A stretch of 64,000 nucleotides of DNA from an uncultured Dorea sp. (lineage in GTDB: Bacteria; Bacillota; Clostridia; Lachnospirales; Lachnospiraceae): contig CANTDX010000002.1 in assembly GCA_947652615.1 (NCBI GenBank), positions 106,938-170,937 of the forward strand. Reading direction: 5' to 3'. The notes beneath the pieces are model-generated. The model did no database searches and was not told the DNA's origin. It worked only from the letters and a program-made list of their open reading frames with translations. Of the stretch, positions 51,214 through 60,338 are shown piece after piece; the first letter of the stretch is position 1; every line of letters begins with the position of its first letter. A program made the translations under genes and the position numbers.

Positions 51214-52254
51214 ATGAAAACAGATGTCAGATTGACGCAATTAAGTAAGACGGCTGGCTGAGCGGCCAAGATTGGTCCGGAGACCCTTGCTCAGGTTCTG
51301 AGTAAGCTTCCCAAGTTTCATGACGATAATTTAATAGTAGGGATTGAGACGTCCGATGACGCAGCCATTTATAAGGTCACTGACGAGATTGCGATGATCC
51401 AGACGGTTGATTTTTTCACTCCGATCGTAGACGACCCATATATGTTTGGGCAGATAGCAGCGGCGAACTCCTTGAGCGATGTGTGGGCGATGGGAGGAGA
51501 GCCGGCAGTGGCACTTAACATAGTCGGATTCCCCAATTGTCTGGATCCGGCGATATTGGGCGACATCCTTGCGGGTGGCGCAGATAAGGTGAAAGAAGCA
51601 GGGGCGGTACTGGTAGGAGGACATTCCGTACAGGACGATGAGCCGAAATACGGTCTGTGTGTATCCGGATTCGTACACCCTGATAAGATATTTAAGAATT
51701 ATGGCTGCAGGCCGGGAGATATCCTGGTACTGACGAAGCAGATCGGGAGCGGCATCGTGAATACTGCCATCAAGGCAGAGATGGCATCCGCTTCCGCGGT
51801 CAGGGAGGCACAGACTGTGATGGCGTCCCTGAACAAGAAGGGCAAACAGGCAGTGGAGAAGTATGATGTGTCGGCGTGTACCGATATTACAGGTTTTGGC
51901 CTTCTCGGACACTGTGTGGAGATGGCGTCGGCCAGTGAGGTGACCTTCGAGATCCGTGTGAAGGATATCGCGTATTTTGAAGATGCGATCGGTTATGCGA
52001 AGATGGGCCTGGTTCCGGCAGGAGCCTATAAGAACCGGGGGTACTCGATCGGCAAGGTGGAGGCGGAAGGGATAGAAGAGCATTATCTGGATCTGCTCTA
52101 TGACCCGCAGACCTCGGGAGGGCTGCTTCTAAGTGTTGCCCCGGGGCAGCTTACAGAATTATTGGCTGATTTTGAGAAGGCAGGGATGGACACGACGGTC
52201 TCTGTGATCGGCAAGGTGGCAGAGAAGAGCGATAAGCTGATCAGGTTATATTAG
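51214..52254 (+). CDS. selD: Selenophosphate synthetase, itself a selenoprotein (Sec16)
   Basis: SelD makes monoselenophosphate from selenide and ATP. The frame starts at the ATG after AGGAGG and meets a TGA at 51259-51261, exactly where the catalytic Cys/Sec of SelD belongs: TAG-Sec-AAK, with Lys19 as the partner residue. Downstream the frame continues with IGPETLAQVL, IQTVDFFTPIVDDPY and the DPQTSGGLL signature to a normal stop, 346 residues in all. The bases just after the UGA can form short hairpins (GGCC/GGTC, GGTC/GACC), consistent with a bacterial SECIS element. The gene would be mis-called from an internal start if UGA is read as stop. selA follows after 19 bases. Confidence 0.96.
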
Positions 52255-52273
52255 AAGAAAAGGATTAGAGAAG

Positions 52274-53674
52274 ATGAATAAGAATATGTTGTACCGCAGT
52301 ATACCCAAGGTGGACGTACTGCTTTTGGAAGATGTCATCCAGAAGATGATCGAAGACTACAGCAGGGATACCGTGATGGAGTCCATTCACATTGAGATGG
52401 ACAGGCTGCGCAAGTTTATCGGTGCGTGTGAGGATGAAGAGGCTGCGAAGGAGCAGATCGGTCTGCTCCTTACGAATATCGGGAAGACGGTTGCCGCCAT
52501 GCACACGCCGAACATGCGCATGGTTATCAACGGTACCGGGACGATCCTGCATACGAACCTTGGCCGTGCACCGATCGGCAAGGAGCATATGAAGCGTTTG
52601 TCTGAGATCGCCACGGGATATTCCAACCTGGAATATAATCTGGAGGCAGGCAGGAGAGGGGAGCGTTACTCTCATTTCGAGAAGCTCCTGTGCAAGATCA
52701 CAGGGGCAGAGGCGGCTATGGCCGTCAATAATAATGCGGCAGCCGTGATGCTGATCTTAAGCTCCCTTGCGAAGGGCGGTGAGGTGGTGGTCTCCCGCGG
52801 GGAACTGGTAGAGATCGGCGGCAAGTTCCGTATTCCGGATGTGATGGAGCAGAGCGGGGCTGCGCTGGTTGAGGTCGGCACCACCAACAAGACCCATTAT
52901 GACGACTACGAGAATGCGGTCACAGAGGAGACGAAGGCGCTCCTTAAGGTTCACACCAGTAATTACAGGATCGTAGGATTCACGGAGAGCGTGGCGATCG
53001 ACGAGCTGATTCCGATCGCGAAGGAGCATGGGATCCCTGTGATCGAGGATCTTGGGAGCGGTGTGCTCATTGATCTGAGCAAATATGGCATTACATATGA
53101 GCCGACTGTTCAGGATTCCATCAGGAAGGGAGCAGACGTGGTGTGTTTCAGCGGCGATAAGCTGCTTGGCGGGCCGCAGGCGGGGATTATCATCGGGCGA
53201 AGGAAATACATTGATATGATGAAGAAGAACCAGCTTACCCGTGCGCTCAGGATTGATAAGTTCACGGCGGCGGCGCTGGAGCTTGTACTGCAGGAATATT
53301 TGTCTGAGGAGAAGGCGGTAGAGAATATACCGGTGCTTCGGATGATCACGGCGCCGCTTGAGGAGGTGACGCAGAAGGCTGTGCGTCTGCGGGAGCTTCT
53401 TCTGGAAGCAGGACTTCCGGCAAGGATAGAGCTTGAGCCTTGTGAGTCCCAGATCGGGGGCGGCTCGCTGCCGCTTGAGCGGATACCGAGTATGGCGGTT
53501 GCCATTCACCCGGAGAAGATCACCGTGACGGAGTTAGAAGAGCGTATGCGGCATCTTCCGGTGCCGATCATTCCCCGGACGGTCAATGATACGGTGCTCC
53601 TGGATGTCAGGACGATTGAAGAGAGGTCTTTTACTGTAATCGAGGAACAGCTTAGGAAGTTATGGAAGGAATAA
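52274..53674 (+). CDS. selA: L-seryl-tRNA(Sec) selenium transferase
   Basis: This 466-residue PLP enzyme converts Ser-tRNA(Sec) to Sec-tRNA(Sec) using selenophosphate. The PLP-binding Lys is Lys296 in CFSGDKLLGGPQAG; the N-terminal tRNA-binding domain and INGTGTILHTNLGRAP and TSNYRIVGFT motifs are present. The length matches bacterial SelA. It lies between selD and selB with small gaps, forming the complete Sec biosynthesis operon; its tRNA substrate is encoded at 61685-61782. Confidence 0.97.
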   Translation: MNKNMLYRSIPKVDVLLLEDVIQKMIEDYSRDTVMESIHIEMDRLRKFIGACEDEEAAKEQIGLLLTNIGKTVAAMHTPNMRMVINGTGTILHTNLGRAPIGKEHMKRLSEIATGYSNLEYNLEAGRRGERYSHFEKLLCKITGAEAAMAVNNNAAAVMLILSSLAKGGEVVVSRGELVEIGGKFRIPDVMEQSGAALVEVGTTNKTHYDDYENAVTEETKALLKVHTSNYRIVGFTESVAIDELIPIAKEHGIPVIEDLGSGVLIDLSKYGITYEPTVQDSIRKGADVVCFSGDKLLGGPQAGIIIGRRKYIDMMKKNQLTRALRIDKFTAAALELVLQEYLSEEKAVENIPVLRMITAPLEEVTQKAVRLRELLLEAGLPARIELEPCESQIGGGSLPLERIPSMAVAIHPEKITVTELEERMRHLPVPIIPRTVNDTVLLDVRTIEERSFTVIEEQLRKLWKE

Positions 53675-53678
53675 GGAT

Positions 53679-55592
53679 ATGAAGAATATCATAGTTGGTA
53701 CGGCGGGGCATATTGATCACGGCAAGACGACGCTGATCAAGGCTTTGACGGGAAGGAATACGGACCGCTGGGAGGAAGAGCAGAGAAGAGGGATCACCAT
53801 TGATCTTGGGTTCACTTATTTTGACCTTCCGGGCGGAGACCGTGTAGGTATCATAGATGTGCCGGGGCATGAGAGATTTATCAACAACATGGTTGCCGGT
53901 GTAGTAGGCATGGACCTGGTGCTGCTGGTGGTTGCGGCGGATGAAGGGATCATGCCGCAGACGAAGGAGCATGTAGATATCTTGAGCCTGCTTGGAATCG
54001 AGAAGAGTATTATCGTGCTGAACAAATGCGACCTGGTAGATGAAGAGTGGCTGGAGCTTGTGGAGGAAGAAGTCAGGGAAGAGCTTGAAGGGACATTTCT
54101 TTCGCAGGCGCCGGTGGTGAAGGTATCGGCGGCTACGGGCGAAGGGCTTGACGGTCTGATCAGCACGATCGAGAGGATGACCAGCGACGAGGTGGTCGCG
54201 AAGGATATCCAGACTATTCCTAGGCTTCCGGTGGACCGTGCATTCTCTATGTCGGGATTCGGAACCATCATTACCGGGACACTGGTGTCCGGCACGATCT
54301 CTAAGGAGGATACCCTTGAGATGTATCCGGTTGGCAAGGAGTGTAAGATCCGCAGTATCCAGGTGCACGGGCAGGATAAGGATAAGTGTTATGCGGGCCA
54401 GCGCGTGGCCATCAACCTGTCCAATGTGAAGAAGAGAGAGATTAAGCGGGGATGCGTGCTTGCGCCAAGGAACAGTATGAAGAACACAGACCTCCTGGAT
54501 GTGAAGCTTCGGATCCTGGATTCGTCGATGCGTGTCCTTACGAATCATATGCGGCTGCATTTCTTCACGGGGACCAGTGAGATCCTGTGCCGGGCGGTCC
54601 TTCTGGATAAGGAAGAGATCGGGCCGGGAGAGAGCGGCTATGTGCAGTTAAGGCTAGAGGATGAAGTGGCGGTAAGGCGCGGCGATAAGTTTGTGGTTCG
54701 TTTCTATTCGCCGATGGAGACCATTGGAGGAGGCGTGGTGTTGGAGCCGAATCCGGGAGTGAAGCGGCGTTTTCAGCAGAATGTTATAGAAGAGCTTGAG
54801 AGAAAGGAGTCTGGTTCGACGGCGGATGTAATCGAGTTGCATGTGAAGGGACACGGAGATACGCTGATCACGCTTGCGGAGCTTGCGAAGCTGACGGCGC
54901 TTTCGGTTGAGGAAGTGCAGGAGGATGTGGAGCAGTTGGAGAGCCAGGGATTGGTGTGCGTCTTCCCTATGCGCAAGGATACCTATGTGTGGCATGCAGA
55001 CAGCAGGCGGGCAGCCGAGCAGACCATCGGTAAGACTCTGAGGGCTTATGAAGAGAAATATCCATATCGGTATGGAATGAAGAAGGCGGAGGTGCAGGCA
55101 ACACATTTCCAGAAGATCAAGCCGAACGTATTCGACAAGATCCTGGAGCTTCTGATCAAAGCAGGATGCCTGAAGCGTATTGACGAATTCTTAAGTACGC
55201 CGGAATATGAGGTGAGGAAGGACGGGACCTATGATAAGATCTCGGGAATTCTGTTGGATACATTCGCGAATGCGAAGTATGATTTCGTCCGGTATTCAGA
55301 GATCGACCTTAAGGGAGCGGACAGAGCCGCGGCAGATGATATCCTGAATATCCTTCTGGAAGAGGGAAGGGCTGTGAAGGTGACGGAGGATATGTATACG
55401 CTGACAGAGTATATGGATCACGCGAAAGAAGTAATCCTTAAGAAGCTTAAGGAGGATCCGCTGATCACGATCGCCCAGGTCAGGGATCTGTTCGAGACTA
55501 GCAGGAAGAGCGCGAAGCCGATATTGGAATATATGGATAGTATCAAGGTGACGAAGAAGACAGGAGCAGAGAGCGAAAGGATTGCATACTAA
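53679..55592 (+). CDS. selB: Selenocysteine-specific translation elongation factor
   Basis: This 637-residue GTPase delivers Sec-tRNA(Sec) to UGA codons. GTPase motifs are [13 protein letters not shown] (G1), RGITIDLGF (G2), DVPGHERF (G3) and LNKCDLVD (G4). EF-Tu-like domains 2 and 3 follow, then a long C-terminal part (about residues 390-637) of winged helices that recognise the mRNA SECIS hairpin. It starts 5 bases after selA and its stop shares one base with the LysR start. Confidence 0.97.
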   Translation: MKNIIVGTAGHIDHGKTTLIKALTGRNTDRWEEEQRRGITIDLGFTYFDLPGGDRVGIIDVPGHERFINNMVAGVVGMDLVLLVVAADEGIMPQTKEHVDILSLLGIEKSIIVLNKCDLVDEEWLELVEEEVREELEGTFLSQAPVVKVSAATGEGLDGLISTIERMTSDEVVAKDIQTIPRLPVDRAFSMSGFGTIITGTLVSGTISKEDTLEMYPVGKECKIRSIQVHGQDKDKCYAGQRVAINLSNVKKREIKRGCVLAPRNSMKNTDLLDVKLRILDSSMRVLTNHMRLHFFTGTSEILCRAVLLDKEEIGPGESGYVQLRLEDEVAVRRGDKFVVRFYSPMETIGGGVVLEPNPGVKRRFQQNVIEELERKESGSTADVIELHVKGHGDTLITLAELAKLTALSVEEVQEDVEQLESQGLVCVFPMRKDTYVWHADSRRAAEQTIGKTLRAYEEKYPYRYGMKKAEVQATHFQKIKPNVFDKILELLIKAGCLKRIDEFLSTPEYEVRKDGTYDKISGILLDTFANAKYDFVRYSEIDLKGADRAAADDILNILLEEGRAVKVTEDMYTLTEYMDHAKEVILKKLKEDPLITIAQVRDLFETSRKSAKPILEYMDSIKVTKKTGAESERIAY

Positions 55593-56515
55593 TGAATTTG
55601 AAACAATTAGAGGCTTTTGTCCAGGTGGCGGAAGGCGGCAGTTTCTCAAGAGCCGCGAAGGAACTATATCTGACGCAGCCGACCATCAGCGCGCATATTG
55701 CTTCTCTGGAGAAGGAACTTGGCGCCAGGCTGTTTGTCAGGAATACGAAAGAAGTCGGCCTGTCTGATGACGGGAAGGACTTGTATAAATATGCCAAACA
55801 GATCGTGGACCTGGAGAAGAAGATAGAAGAACGTTTTGGGACGAAAGAGACGGGAGAGCGGCACTGTATTACGATCGCGGCGTCTACGATACCGGCACAG
55901 TATTTGCTGCCGAGAGTGCTGATCTGTTTCAATGAGAAGTATCCCAATGAACAGATCAAGATCATAGAGACCGACAGTACGAAGGTTGTGACGCAGATCA
56001 TCGACCATATGGCAGACGTAGGGTTCACGGGAACGGTGCTTGAGAAGAAGCACTGTAAATACATGCCGTTCTATAAGGATGAGCTGGTGATCGTTACGCC
56101 GAATACGGAGAAATACCGCAGATTCCAGGAGGAGTCGCCGGAAGATATACATTGGCTCCTCAAGGAGCATGTGATCATGCGGGAAGAAGGGTCCGGTACG
56201 CGCAAGGAGGCTAAGAAGCAGTTGAAAAAGGCGGGGATCAATCCGGCGGACCTGGATATCATCGCCAGTATTGAGAATCAGGAGACCATCAAGAAGTCTG
56301 TACGCCAGGGGATGGGGGTATCGGTATTGTCCCGTCTTGCCACGAAGGATGAGACGAGAGACGGATATCTGCTTGCGTTTCCGATCCCGCAGGCGGACGA
56401 GGGCAGAGATATCAATCTGGTATATAACAAGAATTACCAGTTGACAGGTTCGGCGGAACGCTTTATCAAAGTGGTGAAAGAGATCTATCAGGTCAGGAAG
56501 ACGAAGGATTCATAG
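55592..56515 (+). CDS. LysR-family transcriptional regulator, selenium-cluster type
   Basis: This 307-residue regulator has an N-terminal winged helix ([33 protein letters not shown], matching the CysB/CysL-like group) and a periplasmic-binding-like effector domain from about residue 90. The start overlaps the selB stop (TAATG), so it is cotranscribed with selDAB. A LysR of this kind recurs in selenium clusters of Clostridia and may control the yedE genes downstream; the effector, perhaps a selenium or sulfur metabolite, is unknown. Confidence 0.9.
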   Translation: MNLKQLEAFVQVAEGGSFSRAAKELYLTQPTISAHIASLEKELGARLFVRNTKEVGLSDDGKDLYKYAKQIVDLEKKIEERFGTKETGERHCITIAASTIPAQYLLPRVLICFNEKYPNEQIKIIETDSTKVVTQIIDHMADVGFTGTVLEKKHCKYMPFYKDELVIVTPNTEKYRRFQEESPEDIHWLLKEHVIMREEGSGTRKEAKKQLKKAGINPADLDIIASIENQETIKKSVRQGMGVSVLSRLATKDETRDGYLLAFPIPQADEGRDINLVYNKNYQLTGSAERFIKVVKEIYQVRKTKDS

Positions 56516-56598
56516 ATATCATCTATAATACAAGAATTTTATTATAGAATTCGATTAGACGAAATGCAAGATTTGGAATATACTTATAACTAGGAACG

Positions 56599-56630
56599 GT
56601 CCCGAAATAACTTGTTTCGGGACTTTTTTT
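56599..56630 (+). terminator. Terminator after the LysR gene
   Basis: GTCCCGAAA and TTTCGGGAC form a perfect 9-bp stem followed by seven T. A possible promoter (TTAGAC, 18 bases, TATACT) lies just before it, so some control of the next gene is possible. Confidence 0.85.
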
Positions 56631-56654
56631 CGGCAGAAAGGAAGGAAATATAAT

Positions 56655-57797
56655 ATGATTTATTTGGACAATGCGGCAACGACCATGCGTAAGCCGCAGG
56701 AAGTGATCGATGCTGTGGTGCTTGCCATGAGTTCCATGGGGAATGCGGGAAGAGGTGTGAACGATGCATCCTTAAGTGCATCCAGGATCATCTATGACAC
56801 AAGGGAGAGACTCTGCCGTATGTTCGGCGGGACAGACCCAAGGCAGGTTGTGCTGACCTGCAACTCTACGGAGAGCCTTAATATTGCGATCAGAGGATTG
56901 CTTTCGCCGGGAGATCATGTGATCACAACGATGCTGGAGCATAATTCTGTGTTAAGGCCGCTCTATGACCTGGAAGCGAAGGGGACAAGCCTTACGATCA
57001 TAGAGAGTGATAAGAGAGGGAGATTCGATATAGAGGATATGAAGAAGGCGGTCAGACTGGAGACGAAGATGATCGTCTGTACGAACGGATCGAACCTGAC
57101 CGGGAATTATGTGGAGCTTAAGCCCATCGGCGAATTTGCCAGGGAACACGGGATATTGTTTGTGGTGGATGCGTCTCAGACGGCAGGGGTATTTCCGATT
57201 AATGTAGAAGAGATGAAGATAGATGTGCTGTGCTTTACCGGGCACAAGGGCCTTCTGGGACCGCAGGGAACCGGAGGCATGTATGTGCGGGAAGGCGTGA
57301 ATATCCGGCCGCTTAAGGCCGGCGGAACCGGTGTGCAGACTTACAGCAAGACGCAGCCGGTACAGATGCCCACGGCGCTGGAGGCCGGTACCCTGAACGG
57401 GCATGGGATTGCAGGGCTTCACGCGGCTCTTATCTACCTTGAGGAGCATGGGATCGATAAGATCCGTGCGCGGGAGCAGGAGTTGATGCGGCGGTTCTAT
57501 GAAGGGGTAAAAGACATTGAGAATGTGACGGTGTACGGGGATTTTGATACGATGGACCGCTGTGCGATCGTAACCCTGAATATCGGTGATTATGATTCTT
57601 CAGAAGTTAGTGACGAGCTTCTTACAGGATATGGTATTTCTACAAGATCGGGAGGACATTGTGCACCGCTTATGCATAAGGCTCTTGGGACGGTAGAGCA
57701 GGGGGCTGTAAGGTTCAGCTTCTCACATTATAATACGGATGAAGAAGTGGACGCTGCCGTCAAGGCCGTCCGGGAACTTGCCGCAGATGAAGAGTGA
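56655..57797 (+). CDS. Class V aminotransferase, cysteine desulfurase/selenocysteine lyase-like
   Basis: This 380-residue PLP enzyme resembles SufS/CsdB and the 'EF2568' cysteine desulfurase subfamily, which is associated with selenium-dependent systems. The PLP Lys is in CFTGHKGLLGPQG, the catalytic Cys is in RSGGHCAPLMHKALG near the C-terminus, and MIYLDNAATT is the canonical start. It probably mobilises sulfur or selenium from cysteine or selenocysteine for SelD. The neighbours yedE and tusA-like support selenium use. No SufU or IscU scaffold is adjacent, which argues against Fe-S assembly. Confidence 0.9.
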   Translation: MIYLDNAATTMRKPQEVIDAVVLAMSSMGNAGRGVNDASLSASRIIYDTRERLCRMFGGTDPRQVVLTCNSTESLNIAIRGLLSPGDHVITTMLEHNSVLRPLYDLEAKGTSLTIIESDKRGRFDIEDMKKAVRLETKMIVCTNGSNLTGNYVELKPIGEFAREHGILFVVDASQTAGVFPINVEEMKIDVLCFTGHKGLLGPQGTGGMYVREGVNIRPLKAGGTGVQTYSKTQPVQMPTALEAGTLNGHGIAGLHAALIYLEEHGIDKIRAREQELMRRFYEGVKDIENVTVYGDFDTMDRCAIVTLNIGDYDSSEVSDELLTGYGISTRSGGHCAPLMHKALGTVEQGAVRFSFSHYNTDEEVDAAVKAVRELAADEE

Positions 57798-57865
57798 TCG
57801 TGACAGGACAGCTTGTCTGAACGGTTGCGAGTGATCGGCTATCTGGGCATTTGAGATAAGGGGAT

Positions 57866-57884
57866 GGCAGCCGCTATGGCTGCC
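57866..57884 (+). other. Strong hairpin in the leader of yedE
   Basis: GGCAGCC and GGCTGCC form a perfect 7-bp stem with a five-base loop, 39 bases before the yedE start. There is no T-run, so it is probably an mRNA processing or stability element. Confidence 0.5.
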
Positions 57885-57923
57885 GGGAGGAGAGTACTCA
57901 CAGGAAAGATTGGAGGAAGTAAC

Positions 57924-59021
57924 ATGAATTTATCAGATTCTAAGAAAAAACTGGCACTTGCCGGTGTCATCTGCGGACTTGTAGCGGCATGTCTTGCATT
58001 CCTTGGCAATCCGGCGAACATGGCGTTCTGTATCGCGTGCTTTATCCGTGATACCGCGGGAGCGCTTGGAATGCATCAGGCAGAAGTGGTTCAGTATGCG
58101 AGACCGGAGATCATCGGTCTGGTGCTTGGGGCGTTTATAATCTCTGTAGGGACGAAGGAATACCGTTCTACGGGAGGTTCGTCTCCGATGATCCGTTTTG
58201 TCCTGGGAATGATCATTGTGATTGGTTCCCTTGTATTCCTGGGATGCCCGCTTCGTATGATTATCCGTATGTCTGCGGGAGACTTGAATGCATGGGTTGC
58301 TTTGATAGGGTTTATCCTTGGTGTGGCGACAGGTGTATTTGCACTTAAGAAGGGCTTCAGTCTTGGACGTGCACATGCGGTGAACAAGATGGGAGGAACC
58401 ATGCTTCCGGCAATCATGGTCGGAATCCTGATCCTTGCATTGTGTTCTTCTGTATTGAAGGCAAGTGAGACGGGACCGGGAAGCATGCATGCACCGTTGA
58501 TCGCGTCTCTGGTCGGCGGGCTGGTCTTTGGAGCGGTTGCCCAGAAGTCCAGGATGTGCTTCGCGGGAAGTATCCGCGACGTGATTCTGATGAAGAATTT
58601 TGACCTGTTCAGTGTGATCGCAGGTTTATTTGTAGTGATGCTGGTATTCAATCTGGCAACGGGACGTTTCGTGGTTGGGTTCGATACGCCTGGAATCATC
58701 GCGCATTCTAACCATCTGTGGAATATCCTTGGTATGTATACCGTAGGGTTCGCGGCAACGCTTGCTGGCGGATGCCCGCTGCGCCAGCTGATCCTTGCGG
58801 GACAGGGATCTTCTGATTCGGCAGTGACGGTGATGGGGATGTTCGTGGGCGCTGCGCTGTGCCATACGCTTGGGCTTGCGGCAAGCGGAACGGCGATGAA
58901 TGCAGAGACGCAGGAGATCGTTGCAGGCGCGGTGCCGCCGCATGGGAAAGTGGCTTGTATCGTCTGTATCATTGTCTGCTTTGTTATCGCATTCACCAAT
59001 AAGAGGGATGAAGCTAAGTAA
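57924..59021 (+). CDS. yedE: Putative selenium transporter YedE
   Basis: This 365-residue membrane protein of the YeeE/YedE family has about nine to ten helices and two repeated halves. Each half carries Cys-containing Gly-rich motifs (LGCPLRMIIRMSAGD and GGCPLRQLILAGQG) and an AQKSRMCFAGSIRD motif, which resemble the Cys relay of thiosulfate transporters. In bacteria with selD this subtype is taken to import a selenium compound. The ATG at 57924 has GGAGG upstream; an earlier in-frame codon lacks one. The TusA-like gene follows. Confidence 0.92.
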   Translation: MNLSDSKKKLALAGVICGLVAACLAFLGNPANMAFCIACFIRDTAGALGMHQAEVVQYARPEIIGLVLGAFIISVGTKEYRSTGGSSPMIRFVLGMIIVIGSLVFLGCPLRMIIRMSAGDLNAWVALIGFILGVATGVFALKKGFSLGRAHAVNKMGGTMLPAIMVGILILALCSSVLKASETGPGSMHAPLIASLVGGLVFGAVAQKSRMCFAGSIRDVILMKNFDLFSVIAGLFVVMLVFNLATGRFVVGFDTPGIIAHSNHLWNILGMYTVGFAATLAGGCPLRQLILAGQGSSDSAVTVMGMFVGAALCHTLGLAASGTAMNAETQEIVAGAVPPHGKVACIVCIIVCFVIAFTNKRDEAK

Positions 59022-59094
59022 TAGTTTGTTACTGGAAAAAAGGATTGCAATCCAAAACGATACATAGTATTCTAGGAAAGAAGGTATTATAATT

Positions 59095-59298
59095 ATGAAG
59101 GAAGTAGATGCAAGAGGTCTTTCTTGCCCGGAACCGTTAATGCTTACTGCAGAAGCGCTGAAAGGCGCGTCAGGACCGGTGAAGATATTGGTTACGGAGC
59201 CTCATCAGAAGATGAATGTTGAGAAATATGCCAAGGATCACGGCAAGAAGTCAACTGCCAGCGAGAAGGACGGATATTTCGAAGTGGTGATTGAGTAG
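59095..59298 (+). CDS. TusA/SirA-like sulfur or selenium carrier
   Basis: This 67-residue single-domain protein has the carrier motif RGLSCPEPLMLTAEAL, with Cys11 as the persulfide or perselenide carrier. Paired with YedE it matches known YeeE-TusA arrangements, in which TusA accepts the transported chalcogen. It is followed after 2 bases by the DUF3343 gene. Confidence 0.92.
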   Translation: MKEVDARGLSCPEPLMLTAEALKGASGPVKILVTEPHQKMNVEKYAKDHGKKSTASEKDGYFEVVIE

Positions 59299-59300
59299 AC

Positions 59301-59537
59301 ATGAGAAAAAAAGAACTGAAACTGGTTGTAACCTTCCATACGACCGCGGATGCGATGGCGATGGAGAAGGCCTGTAAGGAACATCAGGCACCGGGGCGTA
59401 TCATTCCGGTGCCAAGGGCTATCTCGGCGGGGTGCGGACTGGCATGGTGCGCTGCGCTTGAGGACAGGGAGCAGATCGTCTCTATGATGCGAATGACCGG
59501 CATTGAAGAGGAAGAGATGCACGAATGTATGGTGTAG
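59301..59537 (+). CDS. DUF3343 protein, putative selenium/sulfur carrier
   Basis: This 78-residue protein fits the DUF3343 ('putative Se/S carrier-like') family. It has an N-terminal beta strand (LKLVVTFHTT), the motif ISAGCGLAWCA with two Cys, and a short acidic C-terminus. Genomic surveys link the family to selenium users. It ends the unit with yedE and tusA-like, and a strong terminator follows. Confidence 0.85.
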   Translation: MRKKELKLVVTFHTTADAMAMEKACKEHQAPGRIIPVPRAISAGCGLAWCAALEDREQIVSMMRMTGIEEEEMHECMV

Positions 59538-59554
59538 CCTGCGGCCAACGAAAA

Positions 59555-59580
59555 AGGGGATGCTTTGGCATCCCTTTTTG
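59555..59580 (+). terminator. Terminator of the yedE-tusA-DUF3343 unit
   Basis: GGGATGC and GCATCCC form a GC-rich stem with a TTTG loop followed by five T. Confidence 0.88.
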
Positions 59581-59585
59581 CATGT

Positions 59586-60173
59586 CTATATTCCTTTTAC
59601 AAACATATCCAACACATGCGGCAGCAGTCTGTCGCTCTGCTCGGTGAGTGAAAATTTCCCTTTGAAAAGTGCCCAGTCATAGAGTAATGCCCGTTCGTAC
59701 ATGGCATAGATGTTCATTAGGTCTTCGGTTGTGCTGGTATTGCTGAATTCTCCGCTCTCCAAACCCGCTTCGATGATCTCTGTGGTCCATTTGTAATAGA
59801 AGCGCTTCTTATCGGCCAGAGATTTCTTATCCTTCGTAGTAAGCTGAGAAGAATAGAGATAAGCAAGAAGAGTAATGTCAACACTTGTCTCGATCATATG
59901 GAACAGTTCATGGTTCAGAAGAAGGAGCTTCTTGTAAGCCGACATATCCGGATCGATCGTGGCGGCGAGTTCTTCGTACTTCTGGTCAAATAAGTAGGAA
60001 AGAGAGTTCAATAATGCTTCCTTTCCCTTGAAATAGTGATAAAAAGTTCCCTTAGAAGTCTTAGAGGCTGTGATGATGTCCTCTACAGTAGTATTATCAT
60101 ATCCGTTCTTGTAAAATAAATTCCATGCAGCCTTTACAATACGGCTCTTCGTTGACCGCCTCTTACGTGGCAT
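59586..60173 (-). CDS. TetR-family transcriptional regulator
   Basis: This 195-residue regulator has an N-terminal TetR helix-turn-helix (VEDIITASKTSKGTFYHYFKGKEALL) and an all-helical ligand domain. The ATG at 60173 is preferred because GGAG lies 8 bases upstream, although in-frame GTG and ATG codons precede it. It lies next to prdF and is read in the same direction from its own promoter. A palindrome in the prdF leader suggests prdF may be one of its targets; the ligand is unknown. Confidence 0.9.
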   Translation of the reverse strand: MPRKRRSTKSRIVKAAWNLFYKNGYDNTTVEDIITASKTSKGTFYHYFKGKEALLNSLSYLFDQKYEELAATIDPDMSAYKKLLLLNHELFHMIETSVDITLLAYLYSSQLTTKDKKSLADKKRFYYKWTTEIIEAGLESGEFSNTSTTEDLMNIYAMYERALLYDWALFKGKFSLTEQSDRLLPHVLDMFVKGI

Positions 60174-60190
60174 TGACATCACTCCTTTCC

Positions 60191-60230
60191 GTCTGTAAAT
60201 GTCTGTAGATGAATGTAAATGAATATGAAG
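60191..60230 (-). repeat. Degenerate 10-bp tandem repeats in the TetR leader
   Basis: Four consecutive decamers (GTCTGTAAAT, GTCTGTAGAT, GAATGTAAAT, GAATATGAAG) lie between the promoter and start of the TetR gene. They may be an operator for autoregulation or a leader element. Confidence 0.4.
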
Positions 60231-60231
60231 A

Positions 60232-60263
60232 GAAGCGGATTATTCATAATAGTAACCCGCTTC
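60232..60263. terminator. Hairpin after prdF
   Basis: GAAGCGGATTA and TAACCCGCTTC form an 11-bp stem with one G-T type pair between the TetR promoter and start. T-runs are weak on both sides; it may terminate prdF read-through or act as a leader hairpin. Confidence 0.45.
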
Positions 60264-60278
60264 TTTGCTTATTGATTA

Positions 60279-60307
60279 AGTATAGCATATCTCTGCATAA
60301 AATGCAA
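60279..60307 (-). promoter_or_regulatory. Promoter of the TetR gene
   Basis: On the minus strand TTGCAT and TATACT are separated by 17 bases, between the prdF stop and the TetR gene. Confidence 0.65.
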
Positions 60308-60338
60308 AGATTAATGCAATGCTATTCTTAGCCTATTC

